From contig NZ_JAQGNT010000105.1 in assembly GCF_028291725.1 (NCBI RefSeq), positions 1-41,726 on the forward strand: a stretch of 41,726 nucleotides of DNA, written 5' to 3'. Shown piece after piece: positions 16,389 to 24,209 of the stretch (positions are counted from its first letter, which is position 1; every line of letters starts with the position of its first letter). The notes beneath the pieces are model-generated. The model worked only from the letters and a program-made list of their open reading frames with translations, did no database searches and had not been told where the DNA came from. A program made the translations under genes and the position numbers. This DNA comes from Hydrocarboniphaga sp. (GTDB lineage: Bacteria > Pseudomonadota > Gammaproteobacteria > Nevskiales > Nevskiaceae).

Positions 16389-16524
16389 GTACGCGGCGAA
16401 TGCCGATGGAACTACAAGTTCTTAACTTCCAGGTCGCGGGTTCGAGTCCCGCCGGTCCCAATACTGGGGGACCGTAGCTCAGCGGATAGAGCAGGACGTT
16501 TCATCACCGATTGTCGCCGCATCT
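16389..16524 (+). ncRNA. Y-RNA-like RNA, copy 4 (circularly permuted tRNA mimic)
   Basis: Outer stem GCGGCGA (16393-16399) with TCGCCGC (16514-16520), and inner helix GATGGAAC (16405-16412) with GTTTCATC (16498-16505). The permuted tRNA part has a T arm (16436-16452, loop TTCGAGT), acceptor strands CGGTCCC (16453-16459) and GGGACCG (16468-16474) joined by a short loop, then a D arm (16475-16493). A longer segment before the T arm (16416-16433) includes an extra small hairpin with the preceding GAACT. It ends 45 bp before the rtcB start. Confidence 0.82.
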
Positions 16525-16569
16525 TTTTCATGCAGAGAGCTGGCATCAGGGCCGGCCGGAGAGACTCAA

Positions 16570-17796
16570 ATGAGCAAGCCGAACTACAACGTCATCAACG
16601 AGCCGGGCGGCGTGCCGATCAAGCTCTGGACCAATGGCGTGCCGTTGGAAGACCAGGCGCGCGAGCAGCTCGTCAACATGTCCAAGCTGCCGTTCGTGCA
16701 CGGCTGGATTTCGGTGATGCCGGACGTGCATCTCGGCAAGGGCGCGACCGTGGGCTCAGTGATCCCGACCATCGGCGCGATCGTGCCGGCTGCGGTGGGC
16801 GTGGACATCGGCTGCGGCATGATCGCGGCGCGGACGACGCTGGTCGCGAGCGATCTGCCCGACAACCTGGCCGGCCTGCGTTCAGCGATCGAGAAGGCGG
16901 TGCCGCATGGCCGCAGCTCGACCCGCAGCGGCCGCGACAAGGGCGCCTGGAATACGCCGCCCGAGGCTGCCGAGTCCGGCTGGTCGCAACTGGTCGACGA
17001 CTTCAAGCTGATCACCGACAAGTATCCGAAGCTGGCCAAGACCAACAACTTGAACCATCTCGGCACGCTGGGTACCGGCAATCACTTCGTCGAGGTCTGC
17101 CTCGATGAAGAGGATCGCGTGTGGTTCATGCTGCACTCGGGTTCGCGTGGCGTCGGCAATGCGATCGGCTCTACCTTCATCGAGCTGGCCAAGGAAGACA
17201 TGCGGCGTTGGATGATCAACCTGCCGGACAAGGACCTCGCGTATCTGCCGGAAGGCAGCGAGCACTTCGGCGACTATGTGTTCGCGGTCGACTGGGCGCA
17301 GCGCTTCGCGCGGACCAACCGCGCGATCATGATGCGCAACGTCGTCGAGGCCGCGCGCGGCGTGATCGCCAAGCCGTTCGAGGCCTCGGCCGAGGCGGTG
17401 AACTGTCACCACAATTACGTGAACCGTGAGACGCACTACGGCAAGGAAGTCCTCGTGACCCGTAAGGGCGCAGTGAGTGCGCGCAAGGGCGAACTCGGCA
17501 TCATCCCCGGCAGCATGGGGGCGAAGAGCTTCATCGTGCGCGGCCTCGGCAACGAGGAGAGCTTCCACAGCTGCAGCCACGGCGCCGGCCGCGTGATGAG
17601 CCGTACCGAGGCACGCAAGCGCATCACGGTCGAAGATCATCGTGCAGCGACCGCGCACGTGGAATGTCGCAAGGACGGCGATGTGGTCGACGAATCGCCG
17701 GCCGCGTACAAGTCGATCGACGCGGTGATGAAGGCGCAGAGCGATCTGGTCGAGATCGTCCACACCTTGCGGCAGGTGGTTTGTGTGAAGGGTTAG
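16570..17796 (+). CDS. RtcB, GTP-dependent RNA ligase (3'-phosphate/5'-OH)
   Basis: A 408-residue RtcB of the E. coli length class. It joins RNA 2',3'-cyclic phosphate or 3'-phosphate ends to 5'-OH ends using GTP and Mn. Diagnostic blocks are intact: MPDVHLGKG, GVDIGCGM (metal-binding Asp and Cys), GTGNHF, LHSGSRG, a central NCHHNYVN, and HSCSHGAGR, which holds the guanylylated histidine. A Shine-Dalgarno GGAG (GCCGGAGAG) precedes ATG 16570. It lies after the Y-RNA array in the same sigma-54 transcript, so it is made when RtcR senses damage. Confidence 0.97.
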   Translation: MSKPNYNVINEPGGVPIKLWTNGVPLEDQAREQLVNMSKLPFVHGWISVMPDVHLGKGATVGSVIPTIGAIVPAAVGVDIGCGMIAARTTLVASDLPDNLAGLRSAIEKAVPHGRSSTRSGRDKGAWNTPPEAAESGWSQLVDDFKLITDKYPKLAKTNNLNHLGTLGTGNHFVEVCLDEEDRVWFMLHSGSRGVGNAIGSTFIELAKEDMRRWMINLPDKDLAYLPEGSEHFGDYVFAVDWAQRFARTNRAIMMRNVVEAARGVIAKPFEASAEAVNCHHNYVNRETHYGKEVLVTRKGAVSARKGELGIIPGSMGAKSFIVRGLGNEESFHSCSHGAGRVMSRTEARKRITVEDHRAATAHVECRKDGDVVDESPAAYKSIDAVMKAQSDLVEIVHTLRQVVCVKG

Positions 17797-17800
17797 CCAT

Positions 17801-17826
17801 GCGGCGTGGGGAGGTCCTCACGCCGC
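17801..17826 (+). other. Hairpin between rtcB and rtcA
   Basis: GCGGCGTG (17801-17808) and CACGCCGC (17819-17826) form an 8-bp stem 4 bp after the rtcB stop, followed by CTTTATAAAA. It could be a weak terminator that lowers rtcA expression relative to rtcB, or an mRNA-stability element. Confidence 0.45.
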
Positions 17827-17847
17827 CTTTATAAAACGAGAAATCTC

Positions 17848-18891
17848 ATGTTGGAACTCAATGGGGCGGAAGGAGGTGGTCAGCTGCTGCGCACGGCGCT
17901 GACGCTGAGCATCTGCACGGGCACGCCGTTTCGCATGACGGGAATTCGTACCGGCCGTCCGAAGCCGGGATTGATGCGTCAGCATCTGACTGCCGTTGAA
18001 GCGGCTGCTGCCATCTCTGGCGCGGAGGTTCGTGGTGCGAATCCGGGCTCTCTACAGTTGGAATTCGTTCCCGGCCCTGTGCGCGCTGGCGACTACCGCT
18101 TTCCCATCGGAACCGCGGGATCAACCACGCTCGTGCTGCAGACGGTGTTGCCGGCGCTGCTGCGCGCAAACTCGCCTTCGACGCTTCACCTTGAGGGCGG
18201 CACGCACAACCCGATGGCGCCGTCCGTGGACTTCCTGACCCGTGCATTCATCCCCGTGCTCCGGAAGATGGGCGCACACGTCGAACTCAAGCTGGAGCGC
18301 TATGGCTTCTATCCGGCCGGCGGCGGCTCATTGCGGGTCGACATTGCTCCCGGCACCTTGGTGCCGATTACGCTGGCGGACCGTGGCGCGTTGAAGTCGG
18401 TGAAAGCGCAGGCGCTGATTTCCGCCGTGCCCGGCACCGTCGCGGACAGGGAACTGGCTGTGGTTGCGCAGCGGCTGGGGCTGGGTTCCGAAGCTCTCGA
18501 ACATCGGTCGATCCGGCCCGCAGTCGGACCGGGCAATGTGCTGATGATCACCATCGAATCCGAGAACGTGAGCGAAGTGATCACGAGCTTTGGAGCGCGT
18601 GGCGTCACGTCGGAGGCGGTTGCCGAACGCGCCTGCAGCGCGGCTCGCGCTTACATCGATCAGGGAGTCGTGGTTGGCGAGCATCTGGCCGATCAAATTC
18701 TGCTACCGATGGCGTTGGCCGGTGGCGGCAGTTTTCGCACGAGCCGGCCGTCCGAGCACTTCTGCTCCAATGTCAGCTTGATCAGTCGATTCGTTCCGAT
18801 CGACATTACGGTGAACGGACATCCTATCGGGTCGTTCATCGGTAATCGCATAGATTCAAACACTTCGGGTTGGACGGTAGAGCTCAAGTAA
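17848..18891 (+). CDS. RtcA, RNA 3'-terminal phosphate cyclase
   Basis: A 347-residue RtcA that converts RNA 3'-phosphate ends to 2',3'-cyclic phosphate using ATP. Visible features are the N-terminal GAEGGGQLLRTALTLS block, RPKPGLMRQHLTAV, GTAGSTTLVLQT, the GGTHNPMAPSVDF block, and the catalytic histidine H279 in GEHLADQILLPMALAGG. Length is as in the family. Start ATG 17848 keeps the conserved N-terminus; an open frame reaches back to 17806 but would include the hairpin. Last gene of the RNA-repair operon; no clear terminator follows. Confidence 0.95.
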   Translation: MLELNGAEGGGQLLRTALTLSICTGTPFRMTGIRTGRPKPGLMRQHLTAVEAAAAISGAEVRGANPGSLQLEFVPGPVRAGDYRFPIGTAGSTTLVLQTVLPALLRANSPSTLHLEGGTHNPMAPSVDFLTRAFIPVLRKMGAHVELKLERYGFYPAGGGSLRVDIAPGTLVPITLADRGALKSVKAQALISAVPGTVADRELAVVAQRLGLGSEALEHRSIRPAVGPGNVLMITIESENVSEVITSFGARGVTSEAVAERACSAARAYIDQGVVVGEHLADQILLPMALAGGGSFRTSRPSEHFCSNVSLISRFVPIDITVNGHPIGSFIGNRIDSNTSGWTVELK

Positions 18892-19156
18892 GAGGCCAAC
18901 TCTGACCATTTGAGGGCTATGGATGCTCGTCCATTTTCTGGACAGTTGATCGGAAAGTAAGCGAATGAAAGATCTGGTGGATGTTATATCGGCTATTCAT
19001 CTCGGCGCTGTTACTGAAGTAGGAAGAACATGTCCCGCTGCAACGGAGCCCGGATCCAGTCATCTGGCTTAATCTGGTTTGCCGATCGCCGACGCGCTCC
19101 GTAGTCGCTTATGATTTCGCGGTTGTGCCTACGGGCACTTGATGCAGAAGCTGTCG

Positions 19157-21586
19157 TCAGAGTTTCGGACTACTGGCACCCGTATCGAAAGTCGCAGCTT
19201 TAACGTGCTCACCAACCGCCTTGGGCCGTAGTAGGAAGGTTGCCAACGCAGGAACGATCACGAGCGCGCCCACCATGTTCCATAAGAACATGAAGGACAG
19301 CAACACGCCCATGTTCGCCTGGAACTTGATCGGCGACCACGCCCAGGTGGCAACGGCCGCGGCCAACGTGACACCGATCAGTGCGACCACCTTTCCTGTG
19401 AACATGAGGGAGCGCGTATAGGCCTGTCGTACCGACATTCCCTGGCGCATGTAGGCCAGATACACGGTCAGCAGGTAGAGCGAATAATCCACGCCGATAC
19501 CCACGCCCAAGGCGATCACCGGAAGTGTCGCCACTTTGACTCCGATACCGAGCGCCACCATGAGTGCCTCGGCAAGGATCGATGTCACCACCAGCGGAAC
19601 GACCGCGACCACAACCGCACGCCAGCTACGGAACGTGATGTAGCAAAGCACGATGACCGCGGCATACACGTAGAAAAGCATCTTGTGATTGGCTTTCTCG
19701 ACTGCGATGTTGGTTGCGGCGTCGATGCCGGAGTTACCCGCAGCCAGCAGAAACTGGTGCGCCGGCGTGCTGTGTTCCAAGGCGAAGCGCTGCACGGTGT
19801 CCACCACACGCTCAAGCGTATCGGCCTTGTGATCGCTTAGAAACGCAATGATCGGCGCCACCGAGCGGTCATCGTTGATCAGCTCGGGGCTTGATGTGTA
19901 AACGTGGTCCAGTGCATCGGAAATGACGAAAGGATCTCGATTGAGGGTGATCCACTTCGGCGATCCTTCGAAGCCGCTGGCTGTCAGCGCCCGGCCCTGG
20001 CTTGCGGCCGACGCTGTGGTCTGCACGCCCGGCAGGTCACGTAGCAATTCCTCCAGGCGGTCCATCTCGGTCAACGCTTCGAAATTGAGCAGGCCGCTGG
20101 GTGGCGCCTTCACGATCACCGCAAACTGATCGCTCGACAACTGGTAGTGTGAGGTGATGTAGGCATTCTGTCGGTTGTAGGGCGAATCCGGGCGCAGTTC
20201 CGGTGCTCCGGGGTCGAGATCGCCGACCTTGAGCCTCTGCGAGATCACGAATCCGGCGACGGTGATCAGCAAGGTCACGGCGAGTACACCCACGGCAACT
20301 TTCGGATCCGTAAAGTGCCCGAAGGCAGAAAGCACGGGGTGCTCGCCGGAGGTTCTCCGACCGCCACGCGCAGCCGAGCCCGGACTCACGCCGACATACG
20401 ACAACAGCACCGGGAGCAGGATCAGGTTGGTAAAGATCAGCACGGCCACGCCGATACTGGCTTCGATCGCCAGATCGCGGATCACCGGAATATCGACCAC
20501 GGCCAGTACCGCAAAGCCGACAGCATCGGCGAGCAGTGCAGTGAGCCCGGCCAGGAAAAGCCGGCGAAAGGTATAGCGTGCGGCCACGTAGCGGTGCGTG
20601 CCCAGACGGACGTCCTGGGTGATGCCGTTCATTTTCTGCGCGCCGTGGCTCACGCCGATGGCAAAGATCAGAAACGGCACCAGTACCGAGAATGGGTCGA
20701 TGACGAACCCCAGCATCTGCATCAGGCCGAGCTGCCAGACCACCGCGATCAGCGAGCAGACGATGACGATGACGGTGCTGCGGATGCAGCGCGTGTAAGC
20801 GAAGATGATCAGCGAGACGATCACCGCCGCGACGGCGAAGTAACCCAGAACCTCGATGAGACCCGTGATCAGATCGCCTGCGAGCTTGGCGAAGCCGATG
20901 GTATGCAGCTTGACGCCACGCGGCTCGAACTCCACTGCGATTTTCTCCACGCTGTCGCGGAACGCCTTGTAATCGAGCGGAGCGCCTTTGGAGTCCGTCT
21001 CGAGCAGGGGTACGAACAACATGCTGCTCTTCTGATCGTTGGATACCAGGGAGCCGACGATACCCGCGCGCTGCACGTTGTGGCGTAGCTCGTCGATCCA
21101 TTTTTCCGACCCATCGAAGCCGTCCGGCATCACCGCGCCGCCGCTATAGCCTTCCTCGGTGATCTCGGTCCAGCGCACCGCCGGCATCCACAGCGACTTC
21201 ATGAAGGAGCGGTCGACACCTTCGATCAGAAACACCTTGTCGTTGATTTCGCGAAGTGTCGACAGGTACTTGGGGTCGTAGATGTCGCCGGTCTGATTCT
21301 CGACGACGATGCGCACCGAGTTGCCCAGCCCGCGCAGCGAGTTCTTCTCTTTCTGGTAATTCTGGATGAACTCGTGCGACTGCGGAATCATCTTCTCGAA
21401 GCTCGCATTGATCGTGAGCCGGGTCGCCTCCGAGCCCAGCATGACCGTGAGCAGTGCGCAGACCACCATGAGCGCGACGCGGTGATTGAAGATCACCCGC
21501 TCCAGAATGTTGCCCGACCGCGCATCGAAGTCCTGGACACGCGAGACCACAGGCATGTCGTCAATCTGATCCGGGTTAACCGTCAT
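19157..21586 (-). CDS. RND/MMPL-family transporter
   Basis: An 809-residue inner-membrane protein with the two-fold RND layout. The first helix is near residue 36, a large periplasmic loop follows, then six helices with GLIEVLGYFAVAAVIVSLII and FLIFAIGVSHGAQKMNGI, a second periplasmic loop, and a second helix block with VIALGVGIGVDYSLYLL. This is the MMPL/HAE3 type without AcrB-like porter length. It is the last gene of a four-gene unit (DUF1302, DUF1329, YCF48-like, RND), 15 bp after its neighbour. Such sets accompany degradation of hydrophobic compounds, so transport of a lipid-like substrate is likely; direction is unknown. Confidence 0.87.
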   Translation of the reverse strand: MTVNPDQIDDMPVVSRVQDFDARSGNILERVIFNHRVALMVVCALLTVMLGSEATRLTINASFEKMIPQSHEFIQNYQKEKNSLRGLGNSVRIVVENQTGDIYDPKYLSTLREINDKVFLIEGVDRSFMKSLWMPAVRWTEITEEGYSGGAVMPDGFDGSEKWIDELRHNVQRAGIVGSLVSNDQKSSMLFVPLLETDSKGAPLDYKAFRDSVEKIAVEFEPRGVKLHTIGFAKLAGDLITGLIEVLGYFAVAAVIVSLIIFAYTRCIRSTVIVIVCSLIAVVWQLGLMQMLGFVIDPFSVLVPFLIFAIGVSHGAQKMNGITQDVRLGTHRYVAARYTFRRLFLAGLTALLADAVGFAVLAVVDIPVIRDLAIEASIGVAVLIFTNLILLPVLLSYVGVSPGSAARGGRRTSGEHPVLSAFGHFTDPKVAVGVLAVTLLITVAGFVISQRLKVGDLDPGAPELRPDSPYNRQNAYITSHYQLSSDQFAVIVKAPPSGLLNFEALTEMDRLEELLRDLPGVQTTASAASQGRALTASGFEGSPKWITLNRDPFVISDALDHVYTSSPELINDDRSVAPIIAFLSDHKADTLERVVDTVQRFALEHSTPAHQFLLAAGNSGIDAATNIAVEKANHKMLFYVYAAVIVLCYITFRSWRAVVVAVVPLVVTSILAEALMVALGIGVKVATLPVIALGVGIGVDYSLYLLTVYLAYMRQGMSVRQAYTRSLMFTGKVVALIGVTLAAAVATWAWSPIKFQANMGVLLSFMFLWNMVGALVIVPALATFLLRPKAVGEHVKAATFDTGASSPKL

Positions 21587-21601
21587 TGCTGAGCGTCCTG
21601 T

Positions 21602-22672
21602 TTATTGGGTGACAGCAGGCAGGCTTTCAAGTGAAACGCCACCAAGGCCGGCTGCAATCAAGCTCTTTGCGTCCTTCAGTGGCTGCACGGAGGTGAAGGT
21701 CATCGGTTTGTCCGGCTTCACCAGCTCGAAGCGGGTCGCCTGCACGTCACCGATCAATAGCTGCCCGGCGCTGTTGGCAAGTACGAATTGCCCGTTGGGC
21801 AACCGAGCCCCGGCGTTCAGCGTGGCCTGAGATGGCGCCTCCACCTTCTGCCAGCTCTGGCCGTGATCGGCGCTGCGATACACCGTGCCGCGCAGCCCGT
21901 ACAGCAGCACGACCGAGTCGTCGCCGGTGACGCCGAAGAAGCTGCCGCCGTATTCGGTCTTGATGTCGCGGAAGCGCCCGGTTTCACGGTCCAGCTTGAA
22001 GACGTGGCCCTGCTCGCCAGCGATATAGAGCTCACTGCCAACCGCGTGAATCGCATTCAGATTCACTTTCTCGTCGTTATCGATACGGTCCAGCAGCGGC
22101 TGCCAGGTCTTGCCGCCATCCTGCGTACCGGCCAGGATTCCGTAGGAACCCACCGCATAGCCGCTGCGATCGTCGTCGAACCAGACGTCGAGATACGGCA
22201 GTGAAGGGCCGGCCTTGTAGTTCAGCTCGAGCAGTTCGGTCGCCGCAACCGCTTGAGCATCGCCGGAAGCGGCCGCTGCACGGTAATACTCCTTGAATGC
22301 AGGGCCGGCGACGCGACCGTCGAGCTGACGCACCCAGGTCTTGCCACCGTCCTCGCTATGTAGAATGACGCCGTCGTGTCCCACCACCCAACCTTTGGAG
22401 GCGCTCGGAAAGCACACGGCAAGAAGATCGCTTTGCACCGGTGAATCGGACTGGACCCAATGCTGGCCCTGATCGTCGGAAGTTTCGATCAGCCCGCGCA
22501 TCCCTACGGCCACCCATCGGTCTCCCGCGACTGCCACGTCCAGCATCGGTCTCGACTCGACCTGTGTCTGCCTTTTGGCCGGGGTATCGAGAGGATCGTG
22601 GAATGGTTCGGCCGCAAGCGACGAGGTACTGGCCAATACCGCGATGAGGGCAGCTCCAATGCTGTATTTCAT
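21602..22672 (-). CDS. Periplasmic YCF48-like beta-propeller protein
   Basis: A 356-residue secreted protein with a signal peptide (MKYSIGAALIAVLASTSSLA, cleavage near AEP). The body is a run of BNR/YCF48-type blades: SDDQGQHWVQS, SEDGGKTWVRQ, TQDGGKTWQPL and SADHGQSWQKV recur at roughly even spacing. It lies between DUF1329 and RND genes, an arrangement often seen in catabolic clusters, and may be a scaffold for the transporter. The ATG at 22672 is preferred because the signal peptide begins there; the frame opens 9 codons earlier (22699). Confidence 0.85.
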   Translation of the reverse strand: MKYSIGAALIAVLASTSSLAAEPFHDPLDTPAKRQTQVESRPMLDVAVAGDRWVAVGMRGLIETSDDQGQHWVQSDSPVQSDLLAVCFPSASKGWVVGHDGVILHSEDGGKTWVRQLDGRVAGPAFKEYYRAAAASGDAQAVAATELLELNYKAGPSLPYLDVWFDDDRSGYAVGSYGILAGTQDGGKTWQPLLDRIDNDEKVNLNAIHAVGSELYIAGEQGHVFKLDRETGRFRDIKTEYGGSFFGVTGDDSVVLLYGLRGTVYRSADHGQSWQKVEAPSQATLNAGARLPNGQFVLANSAGQLLIGDVQATRFELVKPDKPMTFTSVQPLKDAKSLIAAGLGGVSLESLPAVTQ

Positions 22673-22721
22673 ACACGGCGGCACTTTTCGATATGTCATT
22701 ACGTCACCCGATAACAGATAG

Positions 22722-22752
22722 CGTGATGCGGCGCGCCGTGCGCCGCATCACG
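22722..22752 (-). other. Strong hairpin between the DUF1329 and YCF48-like genes
   Basis: Perfect 13-bp arms (22722-22734 and 22740-22752) around a 5-nt loop, 25 bp after the DUF1329 stop. No T-run follows on the minus strand. It may protect the upstream DUF1302-DUF1329 mRNA or partly stop transcription, giving more outer-membrane protein than transporter. Confidence 0.55.
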
Positions 22753-22777
22753 AACAACCGATTGGATCGGTACGCGA

Positions 22778-24184
22778 CTAGCGACTGCTGCCTGCCGCAA
22801 CCGACGCCGGCGTGAGAGGAATATTCAAGCCCTCGGCGCTGGTGTAGTTGCGGTTGAAAAAGCCCGGATCACCCGCTCCAATGTTGATGATGAAGTAATT
22901 GCCCTTGATCACGTCGTTGAAATTCCAGGTTGCATTGTCGACGCCGCCCGTGTTGTAGGACGGGAAGCTGTAAATCTTGCCCACCTTCCAGAGCTTGCCG
23001 GAATCGTCGTAGGACTCCGACGACACGATGCACCAGCAGTCTTCATCGACATAGAAACGACGCAGCTTGTAGGCGTGACGGGCATTGTCCTTGCGCTTGG
23101 CTTCAACGACCCATACCCGGTGTTTCTCGTAGCGAACCGCCTCGGGCTGGATGAAGCTCTTGCCCAGGGTGCCACGTGCCGGCAAGTTGTTGGTCACGCC
23201 AAAGACGTTATAGGGCACGATCATTTCTTTCTTCCCCACCAGCTGCATGTCGAAGCGATCCATGCGGCCGATGAAGCCCCAGAGCTCGTCCCACTGCAGC
23301 ACGCCGCCGTAAGACGCAATCGGCGTGTCGTACGCGAATTCCGGTGCTTTACGCACACGTCGCTGGCCGGGTGTGTAGAACCAGACCTTCTGCCCGCCAT
23401 CGTCGGTGCTCGGCGTGTAGTAATTCAGGAACACGATGCCAGCGGAAGATGGCGGATCCTGCAGGCGCGACGAGACTCCCATCGTCGCGTCGTAGGTCTG
23501 CTTGCGCAATGCGCCGCTCTGGTCGTACCAGGAACGCACGAAGTATTCGTTCGCGACAGGAAGGTCGGTCACGCCGCCGCTGGTATCGACCATGAAGGCC
23601 TTATTCAGATGGTGGCTGACGGCAGCGCCAGGGGCGATCTTGTGATTCCACATCACTTCGAAGCCGTTCTTGGGGATCGGGAACGGCGTGCCCTGCCATG
23701 GAAACCCGTCGGGCGCAGCGCCGCCGACGCCGTCACCCTCGACAGAACCCACCAGCTTGGCCGTGGTGGCGTTTTTCTTGATGTTGTCGGTCACCCAATC
23801 CGGATACCAGACCGTACGATGGCTTGGGTAAACCATGATCTTGTAGTCCGGATACTTCTTGAGCATCGCCTTGTCGCCTTCTGTCAGCGATGCTTCGTAC
23901 TTCGACATGTTCCCGGCATCCACCGTGTAGACCGGCTTCTCGTCCTTGAACGGATCGATGTAGCGGTCTGCCTTGGGGTCATAGCCGGGAACGGACTTGA
24001 GGCCGCCCGTGTATTCGGGAATGGAGCCGTCGGCGTTGCCAGCTTTTTCAGCGCCAAATGCCGTGAGCTTGCCGCCGAGATCCTGCGCCTCAGCTTCCGA
24101 TACTGCCGCGCGTAGCGGGCCCGAGGCCGCCATGCACAGTGCGGCCGCGAGCAGCGCGGCCGTCACTGCTGATGATTTGAACAT
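22778..24184 (-). CDS. DUF1329 outer-membrane-associated protein
   Basis: A 468-residue secreted protein with a clear signal peptide (MFKSSAVTAALLAAALCMAA, cleavage near LRA-AVS). The mature part matches DUF1329: GNADGSIPEYTGG near the N-terminus, WYPDWVTDN, GQRRVRKAPEFAYDTP, WDELWGFIGRMDRFDMQLVGKKE, and RFYVDEDCWCIVSSESYDD. DUF1329 folds like LolB-type lipoprotein carriers, but no lipobox cysteine is seen. It nearly always pairs with DUF1302, whose gene lies 25 bp upstream here. Good ribosome site AAGGAG. Probably helps a hydrophobic molecule across the envelope. Confidence 0.88.
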   Translation of the reverse strand: MFKSSAVTAALLAAALCMAASGPLRAAVSEAEAQDLGGKLTAFGAEKAGNADGSIPEYTGGLKSVPGYDPKADRYIDPFKDEKPVYTVDAGNMSKYEASLTEGDKAMLKKYPDYKIMVYPSHRTVWYPDWVTDNIKKNATTAKLVGSVEGDGVGGAAPDGFPWQGTPFPIPKNGFEVMWNHKIAPGAAVSHHLNKAFMVDTSGGVTDLPVANEYFVRSWYDQSGALRKQTYDATMGVSSRLQDPPSSAGIVFLNYYTPSTDDGGQKVWFYTPGQRRVRKAPEFAYDTPIASYGGVLQWDELWGFIGRMDRFDMQLVGKKEMIVPYNVFGVTNNLPARGTLGKSFIQPEAVRYEKHRVWVVEAKRKDNARHAYKLRRFYVDEDCWCIVSSESYDDSGKLWKVGKIYSFPSYNTGGVDNATWNFNDVIKGNYFIINIGAGDPGFFNRNYTSAEGLNIPLTPASVAAGSSR

Positions 24185-24209
24185 TTTCTGTATCTCCTTA
24201 TTGTAATGA

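Noticed and set aside
16264-16493. Canonical tRNA genes suggested by T arms and D arms.
   Set aside because: The T arm and acceptor 3' strand precede the acceptor 5' strand and D arm, with no anticodon arm, so these are permuted tRNA-like parts of Y RNAs and not decoding tRNAs.
18965-19072. A 35-residue ORF (MKDLVDVISAIHLGAV...) downstream of rtcA with a GGAAAG upstream.
   Set aside because: No family resemblance, no terminator or promoter around it, and such ORFs are expected by chance. The rest of 18892-19156 shows nothing recognisable.
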